Source: Bifidobacterium amazonense (GTDB lineage Bacteria > Actinomycetota > Actinomycetes > Actinomycetales > Bifidobacteriaceae). From it: a stretch of 64,000 nucleotides of DNA. Below the pieces are notes generated by a model. It saw only the letters and a program-made list of their open reading frames with translations. It did no database searches and was not told the DNA's origin. The position numbers and the translations under genes were made by a program. Location of the stretch: positions 26,340-90,339 of the forward strand of contig NZ_JAFEJT020000005.1 of the NCBI RefSeq assembly GCF_018555435.2, given 5' to 3'. Positions 1 to 9,387 of the stretch are shown here, piece after piece (position 1 is the stretch's first letter; each line of letters begins with the position of its first letter).

Positions 1-205
1 AGGGGCGTTGGCCGGCGGTTCGCTGATCGTGGAGAACGTATTCGCGCTCCCCGGCATGGGCGCCACAATGATGCAGGGCGTTCTTACACGAGACTTTCCT
101 GTAGTGCAGGTCTGCACGTTGGTGTTCGCCATCATCGTCGTTCTGGTCTATCTCTTGACCGACATTGCATATTCATTGGTTGATCCGAGGGTGAGGTTGA
201 GTTGA
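1..205 (+). CDS. Peptide ABC transporter permease, DppB/OppB type (C-terminal end only)
   Basis: The open frame runs in from the left edge and stops at 203-205. The visible 67 or so residues contain the conserved end of DppB/OppB permeases: a VENVFALPGMG-type loop followed by one long hydrophobic segment (VVQVCTLVFAIIVVLVYLLT) and the family ending YSLVDPRVRLS. It would form half of the membrane channel with the DppC subunit that starts one base after the stop. The 5' part lies outside the window, so the start and the full domain cannot be judged. Confidence 0.9.
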   Translation, partial: GALAGGSLIVENVFALPGMGATMMQGVLTRDFPVVQVCTLVFAIIVVLVYLLTDIAYSLVDPRVRLS

Positions 206-206
206 A

Positions 207-1097
207 ATGAGCACCATAGCGAAATCCGCGGCGATTCCCACGGTTAAGGAACCACTGCTCAATCGGATCGCATTCCCGGAATTTCTTCGCCGGGGTAACC
301 TGCAGCTCTGGTTGGGTGTTGTCATTGTCGGATTCATTGTCCTGTGCGCCATATGCGCGCCGTTGTTGACTCGATACTCCCCCACCGATCAGGATATGAC
401 GGCGGTGCTGTTGGAGCCAGGATCGGCCGGTCACGTATTGGGTACGGACAATCTTGGTCGTGACGTGCTGTCACGGCTGCTCTACGGCGCACGAACCGAT
501 TTGAGCGTAACCCTCATTGCGGCGATTATCCCCTTCGTCGCAGGTTCCCTGATCGGCGCGTTATGCGGTTATTTCGGCAAATGGTTCGACGTGATCGTCA
601 TGCGTCTCGCCGATATCGTGACCGCGTTCCCGTTCTACGTGCTGGTGATTGCCCTCGTGTTCGCGATCGGCAATGGCACCAAAAGCATCTACATTGCCAT
701 CAGCGCCGTCAGCTGGGTCGCCTATGCGCGAATCGTCCGAGGCGAGGCGATGGTGGTGCGTCGCAAGGAATTCATCGACGCATGCGTTTCTTCCGGCTTG
801 CCAACGTGGATGATCATTCTCCGCCACGTTCTGCCGAACACGCTGAGCCAATCGGTCGTATATGTGATGAGCGACATCGTCATGAACGTGAACGTGATCG
901 TCACCCTCAGCTTCTTCGGCTTGGGCATCGTTCCTCCCACTCCCGATTGGGGGCAAATGATGAGCGACGGTCAGCAGTTCATTCTCAGCGGCAGCAGCTG
1001 GCTGACGCTGATTCCCGGTTTGACCGTCGTCCTGTTCAGCTTGGGTCTTTCATTCCTTGGCGACGGACTTTCCAACATCATCAAAGCGAGGAGCTGA
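207..1097 (+). CDS. dppC: Peptide ABC transporter permease, DppC/OppC type
   Basis: 296 residues, the usual size for DppC. It has an N-terminal cytoplasmic stretch with a first membrane helix near residues 32-55, then the BPD_transp_1 core with several more helices. The EAA-type loop that docks the ATPase is near residues 178-212 (GEAMVVRRKEFIDACVSSG followed by RHVLPN). It pairs with the upstream DppB-like permease to import di- or oligopeptides. The start is 1 base after the dppB stop and the stop is 2 bases before dppD, so the genes are co-transcribed and probably coupled. The substrate is inferred from family only. Confidence 0.92.
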   Translation: MSTIAKSAAIPTVKEPLLNRIAFPEFLRRGNLQLWLGVVIVGFIVLCAICAPLLTRYSPTDQDMTAVLLEPGSAGHVLGTDNLGRDVLSRLLYGARTDLSVTLIAAIIPFVAGSLIGALCGYFGKWFDVIVMRLADIVTAFPFYVLVIALVFAIGNGTKSIYIAISAVSWVAYARIVRGEAMVVRRKEFIDACVSSGLPTWMIILRHVLPNTLSQSVVYVMSDIVMNVNVIVTLSFFGLGIVPPTPDWGQMMSDGQQFILSGSSWLTLIPGLTVVLFSLGLSFLGDGLSNIIKARS

Positions 1098-1099
1098 TC

Positions 1100-2071
1100 A
1101 TGAGCGATCCGATTCTACAAATCAATGATCTATGCGTCAGCCTTCGACAGCACGGTCGCAAGATCAACGTACTTGACCACGTGACGCTGGACGTGCCGGC
1201 GGGCGGTGCGGAAGGATTGGTCGGCGAGTCCGGTTCCGGCAAAAGCATGACGTTGCGATCGGTGATCGGCCTGCTACCGAAGAATGCGCAAGTCGATTCC
1301 GGCGAGATTATCTTCGACGGAGACAATCTGCTTGCCGATCCACGAAAGCTTCGCTCCATTCGCGGCACTGGCATCAGCATGATCTTTCAGGAGCCGGCCG
1401 TCGCATTGAACCCGATCATGCGGGTGGGAGAACAGATCACCGACGGGCTGCAGGAACATTTTGGCTTGGATTCCAGGCAGGCGCGCAATCAGGCCATCGA
1501 ACTCATGGGGCAGGTCGGCATCGTTGACCCGGAACACCGCGTGGACGCCTATCCATTCGAACTGTCCGGAGGCATGAGACAACGCGTCATGATTGCCTCC
1601 GCCATAGCCTGCAAACCCAAGCTCATTCTGTGCGACGAACCAACGACCGCATTGGACGTTACCGTGCAGGAGCAGGTTATCGATCTGCTGACTAGTTTGC
1701 GCCGAGAAATGGGAATTGCGCTGCTATACGTGACCCACGATATGGCGGTGGTCGCCAACATCTGCGAAACGGTGACGGTGCTCTACTCCGGTCAGGTCAT
1801 GGAGCGCGGTTCCGTACACGACGTGTTCGCTCACCCGGACCATCCGTATACGGCTGCACTTTTGCATTCCACGCCGCTGATTGACGGTCCGGCCAAACGG
1901 CTCGAACCCATTCCCGGCACCGCCCCGCTGTTGTCCGAACGACCGGACGGCTGCCCGTTTGCGCCTCGCTGCTCGTATGCCACCAGCGCCTGCACCGGCA
2001 TAGTGCATCCGGTCCGTATCGGTCACAGCCGATTCATTTCCTGCACTCATCCATTAGACAAGGAGGCGTGA
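1100..2071 (+). CDS. dppD: Peptide ABC transporter ATP-binding protein, DppD/OppD type
   Basis: 323 residues from the ATG at 1100; the frame is open far upstream inside dppC, but homology begins here at MSDPILQIND. Walker A is GESGSGKS (residues 42-49), the signature is LSGGMRQR, and Walker B is LILCDEPTTALD. The C-terminal oligopeptide-transporter extension carries the conserved Cys cluster (CPFAPRC..A...C) near residues 290-305. It powers the DppBC channel together with the DppF-like partner that begins 1 base after its stop. An AGGAGG Shine-Dalgarno for that next gene lies inside the end of this one. Confidence 0.93.
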   Translation: MSDPILQINDLCVSLRQHGRKINVLDHVTLDVPAGGAEGLVGESGSGKSMTLRSVIGLLPKNAQVDSGEIIFDGDNLLADPRKLRSIRGTGISMIFQEPAVALNPIMRVGEQITDGLQEHFGLDSRQARNQAIELMGQVGIVDPEHRVDAYPFELSGGMRQRVMIASAIACKPKLILCDEPTTALDVTVQEQVIDLLTSLRREMGIALLYVTHDMAVVANICETVTVLYSGQVMERGSVHDVFAHPDHPYTAALLHSTPLIDGPAKRLEPIPGTAPLLSERPDGCPFAPRCSYATSACTGIVHPVRIGHSRFISCTHPLDKEA

Positions 2072-2072
2072 T

Positions 2073-3008
2073 ATGTCATCCCCATACCTGCTTGACGCGC
2101 AGAACCTGACCGTGTCGTTCAATACCGGACACGGCAAAAAACGGCAGACCGTCCACGCTCTCAATGCGGCATCCATGTTGGTCTCCAATGGTGAAATCCA
2201 CGGATTGGTCGGCGAATCGGGGTCTGGGAAATCAACGTTTGCCCGTGCCGTTTGCGGTCTCCAGACGGTTACATCAGGCGCGGTCGTATTTGACGGGACT
2301 GCCTTGGACGACCGACGTTCCAAGGAGCAGCGTCGTGAAATCCAAATGGTGTTTCAGGATCCGTATGCATCCTTGGATCCACGATTCACCGTACGCGACG
2401 TCCTTTCCGAAATCATCAAATTCCACCACACTGCTCCGAAAGACCAGATTGAAAACCGTTGCAAGGAGCTCATGGATCTGGTGCAGCTGCCGGAGGCATT
2501 TCTGGACAACAAACCGGACAGCATGTCCGGCGGGCAACGGCAACGCGTTGCGATTGCAAGAGCCTTGGCAGCGAACCCCAGTCTGCTGATTGCCGATGAA
2601 GCCGTAGCCGCGCTGGACGTTTCCGTTCAGGCTGGCATCATCAATCTCATGCTCGACCTGAGAGACCAACAGGGCATCACGATACTGTTCATCGCTCATA
2701 ATCTGGCGGTCGTACACAACATTTGCGATCGAATCTCCGTCATCTATCTTGGTTGCATCGTAGAGGAAGCCTCCACAGAAGAGCTTTTCTCCAATCCGCT
2801 GCATCCGTACACTCGACGTCTGCTCTCCGCAGTGCCCCGTCTTGACGGACGGCAGACGGTAGTGCCTTCGGTGCAAGACCCCGAGCACACGATCCTTCCA
2901 GACGGCAATACGGGAACTTACTTCGACCCGTCCAAAGACAGGTGCAAATGGTCATTGCTGAGCGTCGACACCAAACAAGACCATTACGTCGCCTGCAAGG
3001 TCAGTTAA
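2073..3008 (+). CDS. dppF: Peptide ABC transporter ATP-binding protein, DppF/OppF type
   Basis: 311 residues. Walker A GESGSGKS lies near residues 47-54, the signature is MSGGQRQRV and Walker B is LLIADEAVAALD. The Walker B tail reads EAVAALD rather than the usual EPTSALD. The C-terminal extension ends with a reduced Cys motif (CKWSL ... YVACKVS), as in OppF proteins. A strong AGGAGG lies 6 bases before the ATG. It forms the second ATPase subunit of the peptide importer and is followed after 39 bases by the substrate-binding lipoprotein gene. Confidence 0.92.
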   Translation: MSSPYLLDAQNLTVSFNTGHGKKRQTVHALNAASMLVSNGEIHGLVGESGSGKSTFARAVCGLQTVTSGAVVFDGTALDDRRSKEQRREIQMVFQDPYASLDPRFTVRDVLSEIIKFHHTAPKDQIENRCKELMDLVQLPEAFLDNKPDSMSGGQRQRVAIARALAANPSLLIADEAVAALDVSVQAGIINLMLDLRDQQGITILFIAHNLAVVHNICDRISVIYLGCIVEEASTEELFSNPLHPYTRRLLSAVPRLDGRQTVVPSVQDPEHTILPDGNTGTYFDPSKDRCKWSLLSVDTKQDHYVACKVS

Positions 3009-3047
3009 AACTACCACATCAACCAACATCACGAGAGAGGAAATACC

Positions 3048-4619
3048 ATGAAAAGGAAGAGTCTAATCACAGCGCTCATCGCCGCGGTTTCAGCTTGCAC
3101 ACTCGCGCTTTCCGGCTGCGGTTCCGGCACGTCAGCAGCCGCCAAAGTGGACGAGAGCAAACCGCAGTCCGGTGGTGACCTTGTCGTTGTTCGCAGCAGC
3201 GACGCTACCAGCCTGATTCCAACCGTATCTTCGGAGAATCTAGATATATGGGTTGTTGAATTGATCTACGAACCGCTGTTCCTGCCAAAAGCCGACGGCA
3301 GCGGCGTAGAACCGGCGGTCGCCGATAAGTATGAGGAATCTTCCGATCACCTGACTTGGACGTTCCATATCCGTGACGGCGTCACGTTCTCGGACGGCAC
3401 TCCGATCACTTCCAAGGATGTGAAGTTTAGTTTGGAAAAGGCTTCGGATCCCAGTGCCCCGTTCAATTTCACGAACTCATCCATCGCATCCATCGAAACG
3501 CCCAGCGACGACACGGTCGTGATCAAAACCAAGACTCCGTGGACACCACTTCTTTCCGATCTGGCGATCAGCTCGAACGGGATCGTCCCCGCTGATTACG
3601 GTGGCAAGACCGCCGAAGAATTCGCGGAACATCCAATCGGCTCCGGCCCGTTCAAGTTTGACAGCTGGACCAAGGGACAGGATCTCAAACTCGTCAAGAA
3701 CGACAAGTACCGCATCAAGGGCAAGCCATACTTGGACTCGGTCACGTTCCGCGTCGTTCCCGACGACAACACGAGAGCGCTGCAAATCCAAGGCGGACAG
3801 GCAGACATCAACGAATTCCCACCGTACTCATCCATCAAAACACTGAAGAAGGCGAAGAACGTCACGGTCAAGGCATTTGAATCCAGTCGCGTTGACTATC
3901 TGACGTTCAATACGACCAAAGCGCCATTCGATGATGTTCATTTCCGCAGGGCAATCTCCTATGCGATCGACCGAAAAGCCTTGAATTCGGCGACCTTGTA
4001 CGGCAATGGCGAAGTAGCTGGAGCCTATCTGACGCCCGCACTGTGGGCGCATGCCGACAAGTTGAAGAATATGATCAGCTTTGACCTCGATAAAGCCAAG
4101 GAAGAGTTGAAACAGTCCAAGTATCCGAACGGCACCACCGTGGAACTGGCGACCGAATCCGGCAACGCCAACCATAGCTCCATGGCCCAGATCATTCAGG
4201 AGAACCTGAACAAAATCGGCATCAAGGTGACCATCAAGCAGATGGACGGCGCCACGAAGACCGACGCGATGCTCAACGCCAACTATGACATGGGATTCTC
4301 CTACTGCACGACTGACATCATCGATCCGGACGAGATCATCCGTTTCGTTGCCGATTACAATGGCGGAAGCAAGGCCATGTATTCTCACTACAAGAACGAA
4401 GAGATCTCCAAACTTGCCGACGAGGCTGCAAGCACCTCTGACCAGTCAAAGCGTCAGGAACTGTACACGCAGATCCAGCAAATCTGGAACGACGAATCCC
4501 CATCCGCCGCCCTGTTCTATTCGCCTGCCATGTACAGCTGGAACTCCCGTGTTCACGGATTCAGCGTATATGCCACCGGCAACTACGATCTGGCCAATAC
4601 GTGGGTGAGCCGCCAGTAG
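3048..4619 (+). CDS. Peptide ABC transporter substrate-binding lipoprotein (SBP_bac_5 family)
   Basis: 523 residues. A lipoprotein signal peptide ends in the lipobox LSGC with the modified Cys at residue 24. The mature part is an SBP_bac_5 (OppA/DppA-like) protein with typical blocks: WTFHIRDGVTFSDGTPITS near 108-126, HPIGSGPFKF near 195-204, and an AISYAIDR block near 305. It captures peptides outside the membrane for the upstream DppBCDF importer. GAGAGAGGA precedes the ATG. A GC-rich hairpin follows the stop, an arrangement that often stabilises mRNA for abundant binding proteins. The exact ligand cannot be read from the sequence. Confidence 0.93.
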   Translation: MKRKSLITALIAAVSACTLALSGCGSGTSAAAKVDESKPQSGGDLVVVRSSDATSLIPTVSSENLDIWVVELIYEPLFLPKADGSGVEPAVADKYEESSDHLTWTFHIRDGVTFSDGTPITSKDVKFSLEKASDPSAPFNFTNSSIASIETPSDDTVVIKTKTPWTPLLSDLAISSNGIVPADYGGKTAEEFAEHPIGSGPFKFDSWTKGQDLKLVKNDKYRIKGKPYLDSVTFRVVPDDNTRALQIQGGQADINEFPPYSSIKTLKKAKNVTVKAFESSRVDYLTFNTTKAPFDDVHFRRAISYAIDRKALNSATLYGNGEVAGAYLTPALWAHADKLKNMISFDLDKAKEELKQSKYPNGTTVELATESGNANHSSMAQIIQENLNKIGIKVTIKQMDGATKTDAMLNANYDMGFSYCTTDIIDPDEIIRFVADYNGGSKAMYSHYKNEEISKLADEAASTSDQSKRQELYTQIQQIWNDESPSAALFYSPAMYSWNSRVHGFSVYATGNYDLANTWVSRQ

Positions 4620-4641
4620 TCGCATCCACTATCCAATTTCA

Positions 4642-4679
4642 GGGGGCACGGTGATTCTCCAAACGAAAACCGTGCCCCC
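4642..4679 (+). terminator. Intercistronic stem-loop after the binding-protein gene
   Basis: Perfect 11-bp arms, GGGGGCACGGT and ACCGTGCCCCC, are separated by 16 bases. The hairpin sits between the binding-protein stop and the Shine-Dalgarno of the serine hydrolase. There is no T-run after it, so partial attenuation or 3'-end stabilisation of the upstream message is more likely than a full terminator. Confidence 0.6.
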
Positions 4680-4700
4680 ATCCATTGAGAGGGGACTAAC

Positions 4701-6296
4701 ATGTCATTTCCTTCCATTGATGCAACACAAGAAGTGCGTCGCATCCTGTCCGGTCTCATTAGCGAAAGGAAGACACCGGGATACGCTTACGCCGTATTCG
4801 ATCGGAGCGGACTTGTTCTTTCCGGCGGCGGAGGCGTCAAAAACGCGACGTTACCGGCATCCGACGAAAACGTTCCGACCAGTTCCACGGCTTTCCGCAT
4901 TGCGTCGATGTCAAAGAGCTTCACGATCGCAGCCGTGCTGAAGCTTGCATCCGAGGGAACAATCGACATTTCCCGACCGGTGGAAGAGTATGTTCCGCAG
5001 TTGAAGGGTCTGAAGACATACAGATCGGATGATCTTCCGGTTCTGATTCATCAGCTCATGTCCATGTCGTCCGGACTCGCCACAGATGACCCTTGGGCGG
5101 ATCGTCAGGAATCATTGTCGAGAACCGACTTCCAGGCATTGATGCGTCGAGGATTCCGATTCATTTTCAGCCCCGGCGAGGATTTCGAGTATTCGAATAC
5201 CGGGTTTGCGATTCTTGGCGAACTCGTCAAACTGGTCAGTGGAAAATCGATGCCAGAGTATGTCCGAACGGAATTCCTGAACCCCCTCGGCATGGAACAT
5301 ACCAGTTACGATTACCAATGCAGTCGCGTCAAGAACATCGCCACCGGTCACAGCCTGTCGCACGACAAGTGGGTGACCGAACCCTTCACCGACCCCGGCA
5401 GCTACTCGTCTATCGGCGGTGTGATCAGCACCGTCGAAGACATCGCGACTTGGGCCACGTGGCTGGCCGATGCCTATGAAAATGACGACGATTCCGAAGG
5501 TTCGATTCTCCCAGCGCCATATCGTCGAATCATGCAGGTCGGTCATATCGCCATTCCCCCGGTATTGCGATCCGGCAGCAGCCGCGGCAGACTATGCGTG
5601 CGGGACACTTCGGAATTCACCTCGTACGGGTATGGATTATTCGTCGAACACGATCCTCGATTGGGAGACATCGTCTACCATCCAGGCGGTTATCCGGGAT
5701 ACGGATCAGCCATGATCTGGCACAAAGACTCCGGCATTGGCATGGTCGTGCTCGCCAATGGTCGATACGCGCCGGCATTTACGGTCGCACGTCGCGCTCT
5801 GAACGTCCTGTTGCAGGAGGCGAATGTTGCGGGAAGGTCTTACCCGCTTTGGCCTGAGACGGAACACGCGATGCAGGCAGTGACCGCCATGATCACCAAG
5901 GCGGCGGAACATGCCGAACCGGATGCGGCATCCAGTGAAGACGTTCAACAGCACGTCATCCGCGCATACCGTCATCTTCAGCCAATGCTGTCCATGAACG
6001 TTGACATGGACTGCATCCTCGAGGAACGCGGAATCAATCTTGCTCAAGAATTAGCGATCAGCGGACGGCCGGTTCTTGAAGCCAATGGCCGATGCCGGAT
6101 TGATCACTGCGCTTCAGAAACGCCGGCACACGTCACATGGACCATTCCCTGTGAACGCACTCCTTTGCTGTGCGAGCTGAGGATGAATCCGCTCGACAAA
6201 CCGCAGATCGAAACCGTCGTCATCAAGCATAAGCCGGCAATATCAGCCGACGACATTGTCACGGTAAGCAGGACGACCACGATACTCGAAAGCTGA
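4701..6296 (+). CDS. Serine hydrolase, class C beta-lactamase/D-aminopeptidase fold
   Basis: 531 residues without a signal peptide, so probably cytoplasmic. The catalytic SxxK is S69-M-S-K72, the YxN motif is Y164-S-N166, and the third motif is H327-P-G-G330. These are the three marks of the Beta-lactamase (PF00144) fold shared by class C enzymes, esterases and D-stereospecific aminopeptidases. About 150 residues follow the catalytic domain, as in enzymes with a small C-terminal beta domain. GAGAGGGG precedes the ATG. Its place at the end of a peptide importer operon suggests a peptidase that processes an imported peptide or amide, which is an inference. True antibiotic resistance is unlikely for a protein without a signal peptide. 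Confidence 0.85.
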   Translation: MSFPSIDATQEVRRILSGLISERKTPGYAYAVFDRSGLVLSGGGGVKNATLPASDENVPTSSTAFRIASMSKSFTIAAVLKLASEGTIDISRPVEEYVPQLKGLKTYRSDDLPVLIHQLMSMSSGLATDDPWADRQESLSRTDFQALMRRGFRFIFSPGEDFEYSNTGFAILGELVKLVSGKSMPEYVRTEFLNPLGMEHTSYDYQCSRVKNIATGHSLSHDKWVTEPFTDPGSYSSIGGVISTVEDIATWATWLADAYENDDDSEGSILPAPYRRIMQVGHIAIPPVLRSGSSRGRLCVRDTSEFTSYGYGLFVEHDPRLGDIVYHPGGYPGYGSAMIWHKDSGIGMVVLANGRYAPAFTVARRALNVLLQEANVAGRSYPLWPETEHAMQAVTAMITKAAEHAEPDAASSEDVQQHVIRAYRHLQPMLSMNVDMDCILEERGINLAQELAISGRPVLEANGRCRIDHCASETPAHVTWTIPCERTPLLCELRMNPLDKPQIETVVIKHKPAISADDIVTVSRTTTILES

Positions 6297-6384
6297 TGAC
6301 AATCAACGAGGACGACCGGTCCTTGAAGCCAATGGCCGATGCCGGATTGAGATTACATCGCACGACAGGCCTACGCTACATGGA
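6066..6384 (+). repeat. Partial direct duplication of the serine hydrolase 3' region
   Basis: A stretch within the hydrolase C-terminus (about 6069-6100, CTTGAAGCCAATGGCCGATG onward) recurs almost perfectly at about 6321-6352, just after the stop codon. The similarity fades into a second short match (ACATGGACC at about 6135 and again at about 6377). The second copy is non-coding. This looks like the scar of a duplication or recombination at the end of the peptide-transport segment. Confidence 0.75.
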
Positions 6385-6390
6385 CCGGTC

Positions 6391-6645
6391 ATGCTCATGC
6401 AAACCCAGCGACCACGCAATATGCGCGCGGCAACCTTGCTCATCCGCCTTTTTGCGGCTCTGGGATTACCGGCCATGTACCTAGGCGGAGACCCGTTCAC
6501 CCATAGCTATCAGTGGATGCAGATAGCCGCGCTGCCGTTCATACTGCTGTACAACGGCAAGCGGGGCAGAAGCATGAAATGGTTCTTCTACGCCTTCTAC
6601 CCCGTCCATCTGCTGCTGCTCAACGCCGTTTCCTTGGCCTTGTAG
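6391..6645 (+). pseudogene. TraX-like acetyltransferase membrane protein, C-terminal remnant
   Basis: An 84-codon frame encodes two hydrophobic segments and ends in [19 protein letters not shown], which matches the conserved end of TraX family membrane proteins (GKRG...K.FFY.FYPVHL). Family members are normally about 220-250 residues, so about two thirds of the N-terminus is missing. The bases just upstream belong to the duplicated hydrolase scar, which suggests the deletion and the duplication arose in one event. No clear Shine-Dalgarno precedes the first ATG, so it is treated as a remnant. Confidence 0.65.
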
Positions 6646-6671
6646 CAAGGCGGCAGCCCGGCAACCGCATT

Positions 6672-9230
6672 TCAGTTGCCGACGTGATAGTCGAAGAACA
6701 CCACCTCGCCGGTCTCCTGCGTGGTGTCGAGGTCAACGGTGCCGGTGATGGCCCAGTCATGGTCGCCGTCGGAGTCGTCGATGATCTGGCGCACCTTCCA
6801 CGCATGCTCCTTCTTCTCGAGCGAATCGTCGAGAATGAACAGCTTGCCGGAACGGGCGGCCGCGTCGATGCCGACGTATTCGTGCTCGTCGTAGTAATCG
6901 TCGAGCGCATCCTCCCATTCGTGCACGCCGTAGCCCCAGTCCTTGTCGAGCGCGCCCAGCTCGTCCGGACGATCCAGGTCCATGAGCTGCACGCGACGGA
7001 ACATCGCGTTGCGAATCAGCACGATCAGGCCGCGGCGATCCTCCACCACCGCATCCTTCGCGCCCGGCGCAGCAAGCGTCGCAGCCGCCTCCGACGCGTC
7101 CGACTCGGCGCCCGCGTTCTCCCATTCGTCGACCAGGCTGGAGTCGATCGAACGCACGACCACGCGCAGCCACGAAATGATGTCGTCCAGCTGTTCGTCG
7201 CGCTTCTCGACCGGCACGGTGCGCGCCAACGCGCGGTACGCGTCCGACAGGTAGCGCAGCAGCGTGCCTTCGGAACGCGCGATGTTGTAGCGGGCGATGT
7301 ATCCCGTGAAATCGGACGCGGTTTCGACCATGTCGCGCACCACCGACTTGGGGCTCAACCAGTAGTCGTTCGCCCACGGCACGTCCTGCCGGTACTGGTC
7401 GAACGCGGCCTGCAGCATGTTCTCCAAGGGCTTCGGATACGTGATCTCCTGCAGCTTGTCCATGCGCTCGTCGTAGTCGAGGCCGTCTTCCTTCATCTCG
7501 ACGAGCGCCTTGTCGCGCGCCTGGCGCTCCTGCGCCTTCAGGACCTGCTTGGGGTCCTCGAGCGTGGCCTCGACCATCGAGATCACGTCGAGCGCGTACG
7601 TGTCGGATTCCGGGTCGAGCAGTTCCAACGCGGCCAGCAGGAACGGCGAAAGCGGCTGGTCGAGCGCGAAATCGTCGGGCACATCCACGTCGAGGAAATA
7701 GTCCTTGCCGCCGTCGTCGCGATCCTCGGTTTCGATGACCTTCGTGTCGAACAGGGTCTGGAAGATCTCGTCGGCGCGCTGATGCAGCTGCTCCTTCTGG
7801 TCCGGGGTCTGCGCGGAGTCGTCGATAAGCCGGTCGACGCGGTAGCGCGCGTCGCCGCCCTGCGCGACCTCGTTGAGCACCATCGAATGCGTGATCTTCA
7901 TGTGCGGCACGAGCGTTTCGGGGGCCGCGTCGATGAGCTTGTCGAACGTGGCCTGATTCCACGTGACGAACCCTTCGGGAGCTTTCTTGCGCTTGACCTT
8001 CTTGAGCTTCTTCGGATCGTTGCCGGCCTTGGCCACGGCCTTCGCGTTCTCGATCTCGAACTCGGGCGCCTCCGCGATCACGAGCCCTTCCGTGTCGAAG
8101 CCCATGCGGCCCGCACGGCCGGCGATCTGGTGGAACTCGCGGGCGCGCAGCTTGCGCATGTGCGTGCCATCGAATTTGGTGAGCGCCGTGAGCACGACGG
8201 AATGGATCGGCACGTTGATGCCGACGCCGAGCGTGTCGGTGCCGCAAATGACCGGCAGCAGGCCCTGCTGGGCGAGCTGTTCGACGAGCCTGCGGTAGCG
8301 CGGCAGCATGCCGGCGTGATGGATGCCGATGCCAGTGCGCAACAGCCGCTGCAGGATCTTGCCGAACGCGGTGGTGAACTTGAAGCCCTTGACCGCCTCG
8401 GCGATGGCCGCGCGCTGCTCCTTGCTGGACACGCCGGTGGAGGCGAGCGCCTGCGCGGTGTCGAGCGCCGCATCCTGCGAGAAGTGCACGACGTAGATCG
8501 GCGTGGAGCCTTCGCGGAACGCGAGTTCGACGGTTTTCTCGAGCGGGTCGAGCGTGTACTCGTAGGTGAGCGGAACCGGCCGCGGCGCGTCGGCGATGAT
8601 GTCCACGTCCGTGTCGGTCATGTCTTCGAGCTTGTCGGCGATCGCGTCCACGTTGCCGAGCGTGGCGCTCATGAGCAGGAACTGGGTTTTCGGCAAGGTG
8701 AGCAGCGGCACCTGCCATGCCCAGCCGCGCTCCGGGTCGCCGTAATAGTGGAATTCGTCCATCGCCACGCAGCCGACGTCCGCGTGCCGGCCTTCGCGCA
8801 GCGCCTGATTGGCGAGGATTTCGGCCGTGCAGCAGATGATCGGCGCGTCGGAGTTGATGTGCGTGTCGCCGGTGATCATGCCCACGTTGTCACGGCCGAA
8901 CACGTCGACCAGGTCGAAGAACTTCTCCGAGACGAGCGCCTTGATCGGCGCGGTGTAGTACGAGCGCCGCCCGGTGCACAGCGCGGCGAAGTGCATGCCG
9001 AGCGCGACGAGCGACTTGCCCGAACCGGTGGGCGTGTTCAGGATCACATGGTCGCCGGCAAGCAGGTCCATGATGGCCTCTTCCTGATGCGGCCACGGGT
9101 CGACATGCTTGACGTCATGCACCCAGCCGAAAAACCGCTCATAAATCTCATCCGTGTCGATGTTGCGGTCGCCGTCGTCCCAACTCGGCGCCAACGCCCC
9201 CAGGGAGCCATAAGTTTCAGTATCTGCCAT
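6672..9230 (-). CDS. DEAD/DEAH-box helicase with DUF3516 domain (Ski2-like)
   Basis: 852 residues. The N-terminal half has the superfamily 2 helicase motifs in order: motif I TPTGSGKS near residues 64-71, motif II as DEFH (MDEFHYYGDP) near 157, motif III SAT in LLMSATLGN, and motif VI as QIAGRAGRMG near 368. The C-terminal half matches the acidic actinobacterial DUF3516 region. Such proteins resemble Ski2/Mtr4 RNA helicases and are common in Actinobacteria; the substrate is not firmly known. The gene is alone on the minus strand between the TraX remnant and a spacer with two large inverted repeats, and no strong Shine-Dalgarno is evident. Confidence 0.88.
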   Translation of the reverse strand: MADTETYGSLGALAPSWDDGDRNIDTDEIYERFFGWVHDVKHVDPWPHQEEAIMDLLAGDHVILNTPTGSGKSLVALGMHFAALCTGRRSYYTAPIKALVSEKFFDLVDVFGRDNVGMITGDTHINSDAPIICCTAEILANQALREGRHADVGCVAMDEFHYYGDPERGWAWQVPLLTLPKTQFLLMSATLGNVDAIADKLEDMTDTDVDIIADAPRPVPLTYEYTLDPLEKTVELAFREGSTPIYVVHFSQDAALDTAQALASTGVSSKEQRAAIAEAVKGFKFTTAFGKILQRLLRTGIGIHHAGMLPRYRRLVEQLAQQGLLPVICGTDTLGVGINVPIHSVVLTALTKFDGTHMRKLRAREFHQIAGRAGRMGFDTEGLVIAEAPEFEIENAKAVAKAGNDPKKLKKVKRKKAPEGFVTWNQATFDKLIDAAPETLVPHMKITHSMVLNEVAQGGDARYRVDRLIDDSAQTPDQKEQLHQRADEIFQTLFDTKVIETEDRDDGGKDYFLDVDVPDDFALDQPLSPFLLAALELLDPESDTYALDVISMVEATLEDPKQVLKAQERQARDKALVEMKEDGLDYDERMDKLQEITYPKPLENMLQAAFDQYRQDVPWANDYWLSPKSVVRDMVETASDFTGYIARYNIARSEGTLLRYLSDAYRALARTVPVEKRDEQLDDIISWLRVVVRSIDSSLVDEWENAGAESDASEAAATLAAPGAKDAVVEDRRGLIVLIRNAMFRRVQLMDLDRPDELGALDKDWGYGVHEWEDALDDYYDEHEYVGIDAAARSGKLFILDDSLEKKEHAWKVRQIIDDSDGDHDWAITGTVDLDTTQETGEVVFFDYHVGN

Positions 9231-9267
9231 AATGCTTCCAGTCTACTCGACACCTTCCGGTTCCCTC

Positions 9268-9306
9268 CCGGTTCCCGGGATTGTCGCCATGAATCCCGGG
9301 AACCGG
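9268..9306. repeat. Inverted repeat 1 in the helicase-ppk2 spacer
   Basis: Perfect 15-bp arms, CCGGTTCCCGGGATT and its complement, flank a 9-base loop. The arms share the core GGTTCCCGGGATT with a second inverted repeat about 100 bases away. It lies 38 bases upstream of the helicase start, so it would fall in the helicase promoter or leader. Confidence 0.8.
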
Positions 9307-9387
9307 AAATCGCACATTACCGCACAAACTCACATGCCAGAATCGTTGCGATTCCAAGGGATTGCCCGGAAAACCGAACACGGTCCG

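Noticed and set aside
4701..6296. Beta-lactam resistance gene
   Set aside because: The fold is right but there is no export signal and it is in a peptide-import operon, so a peptidase or esterase is more likely.
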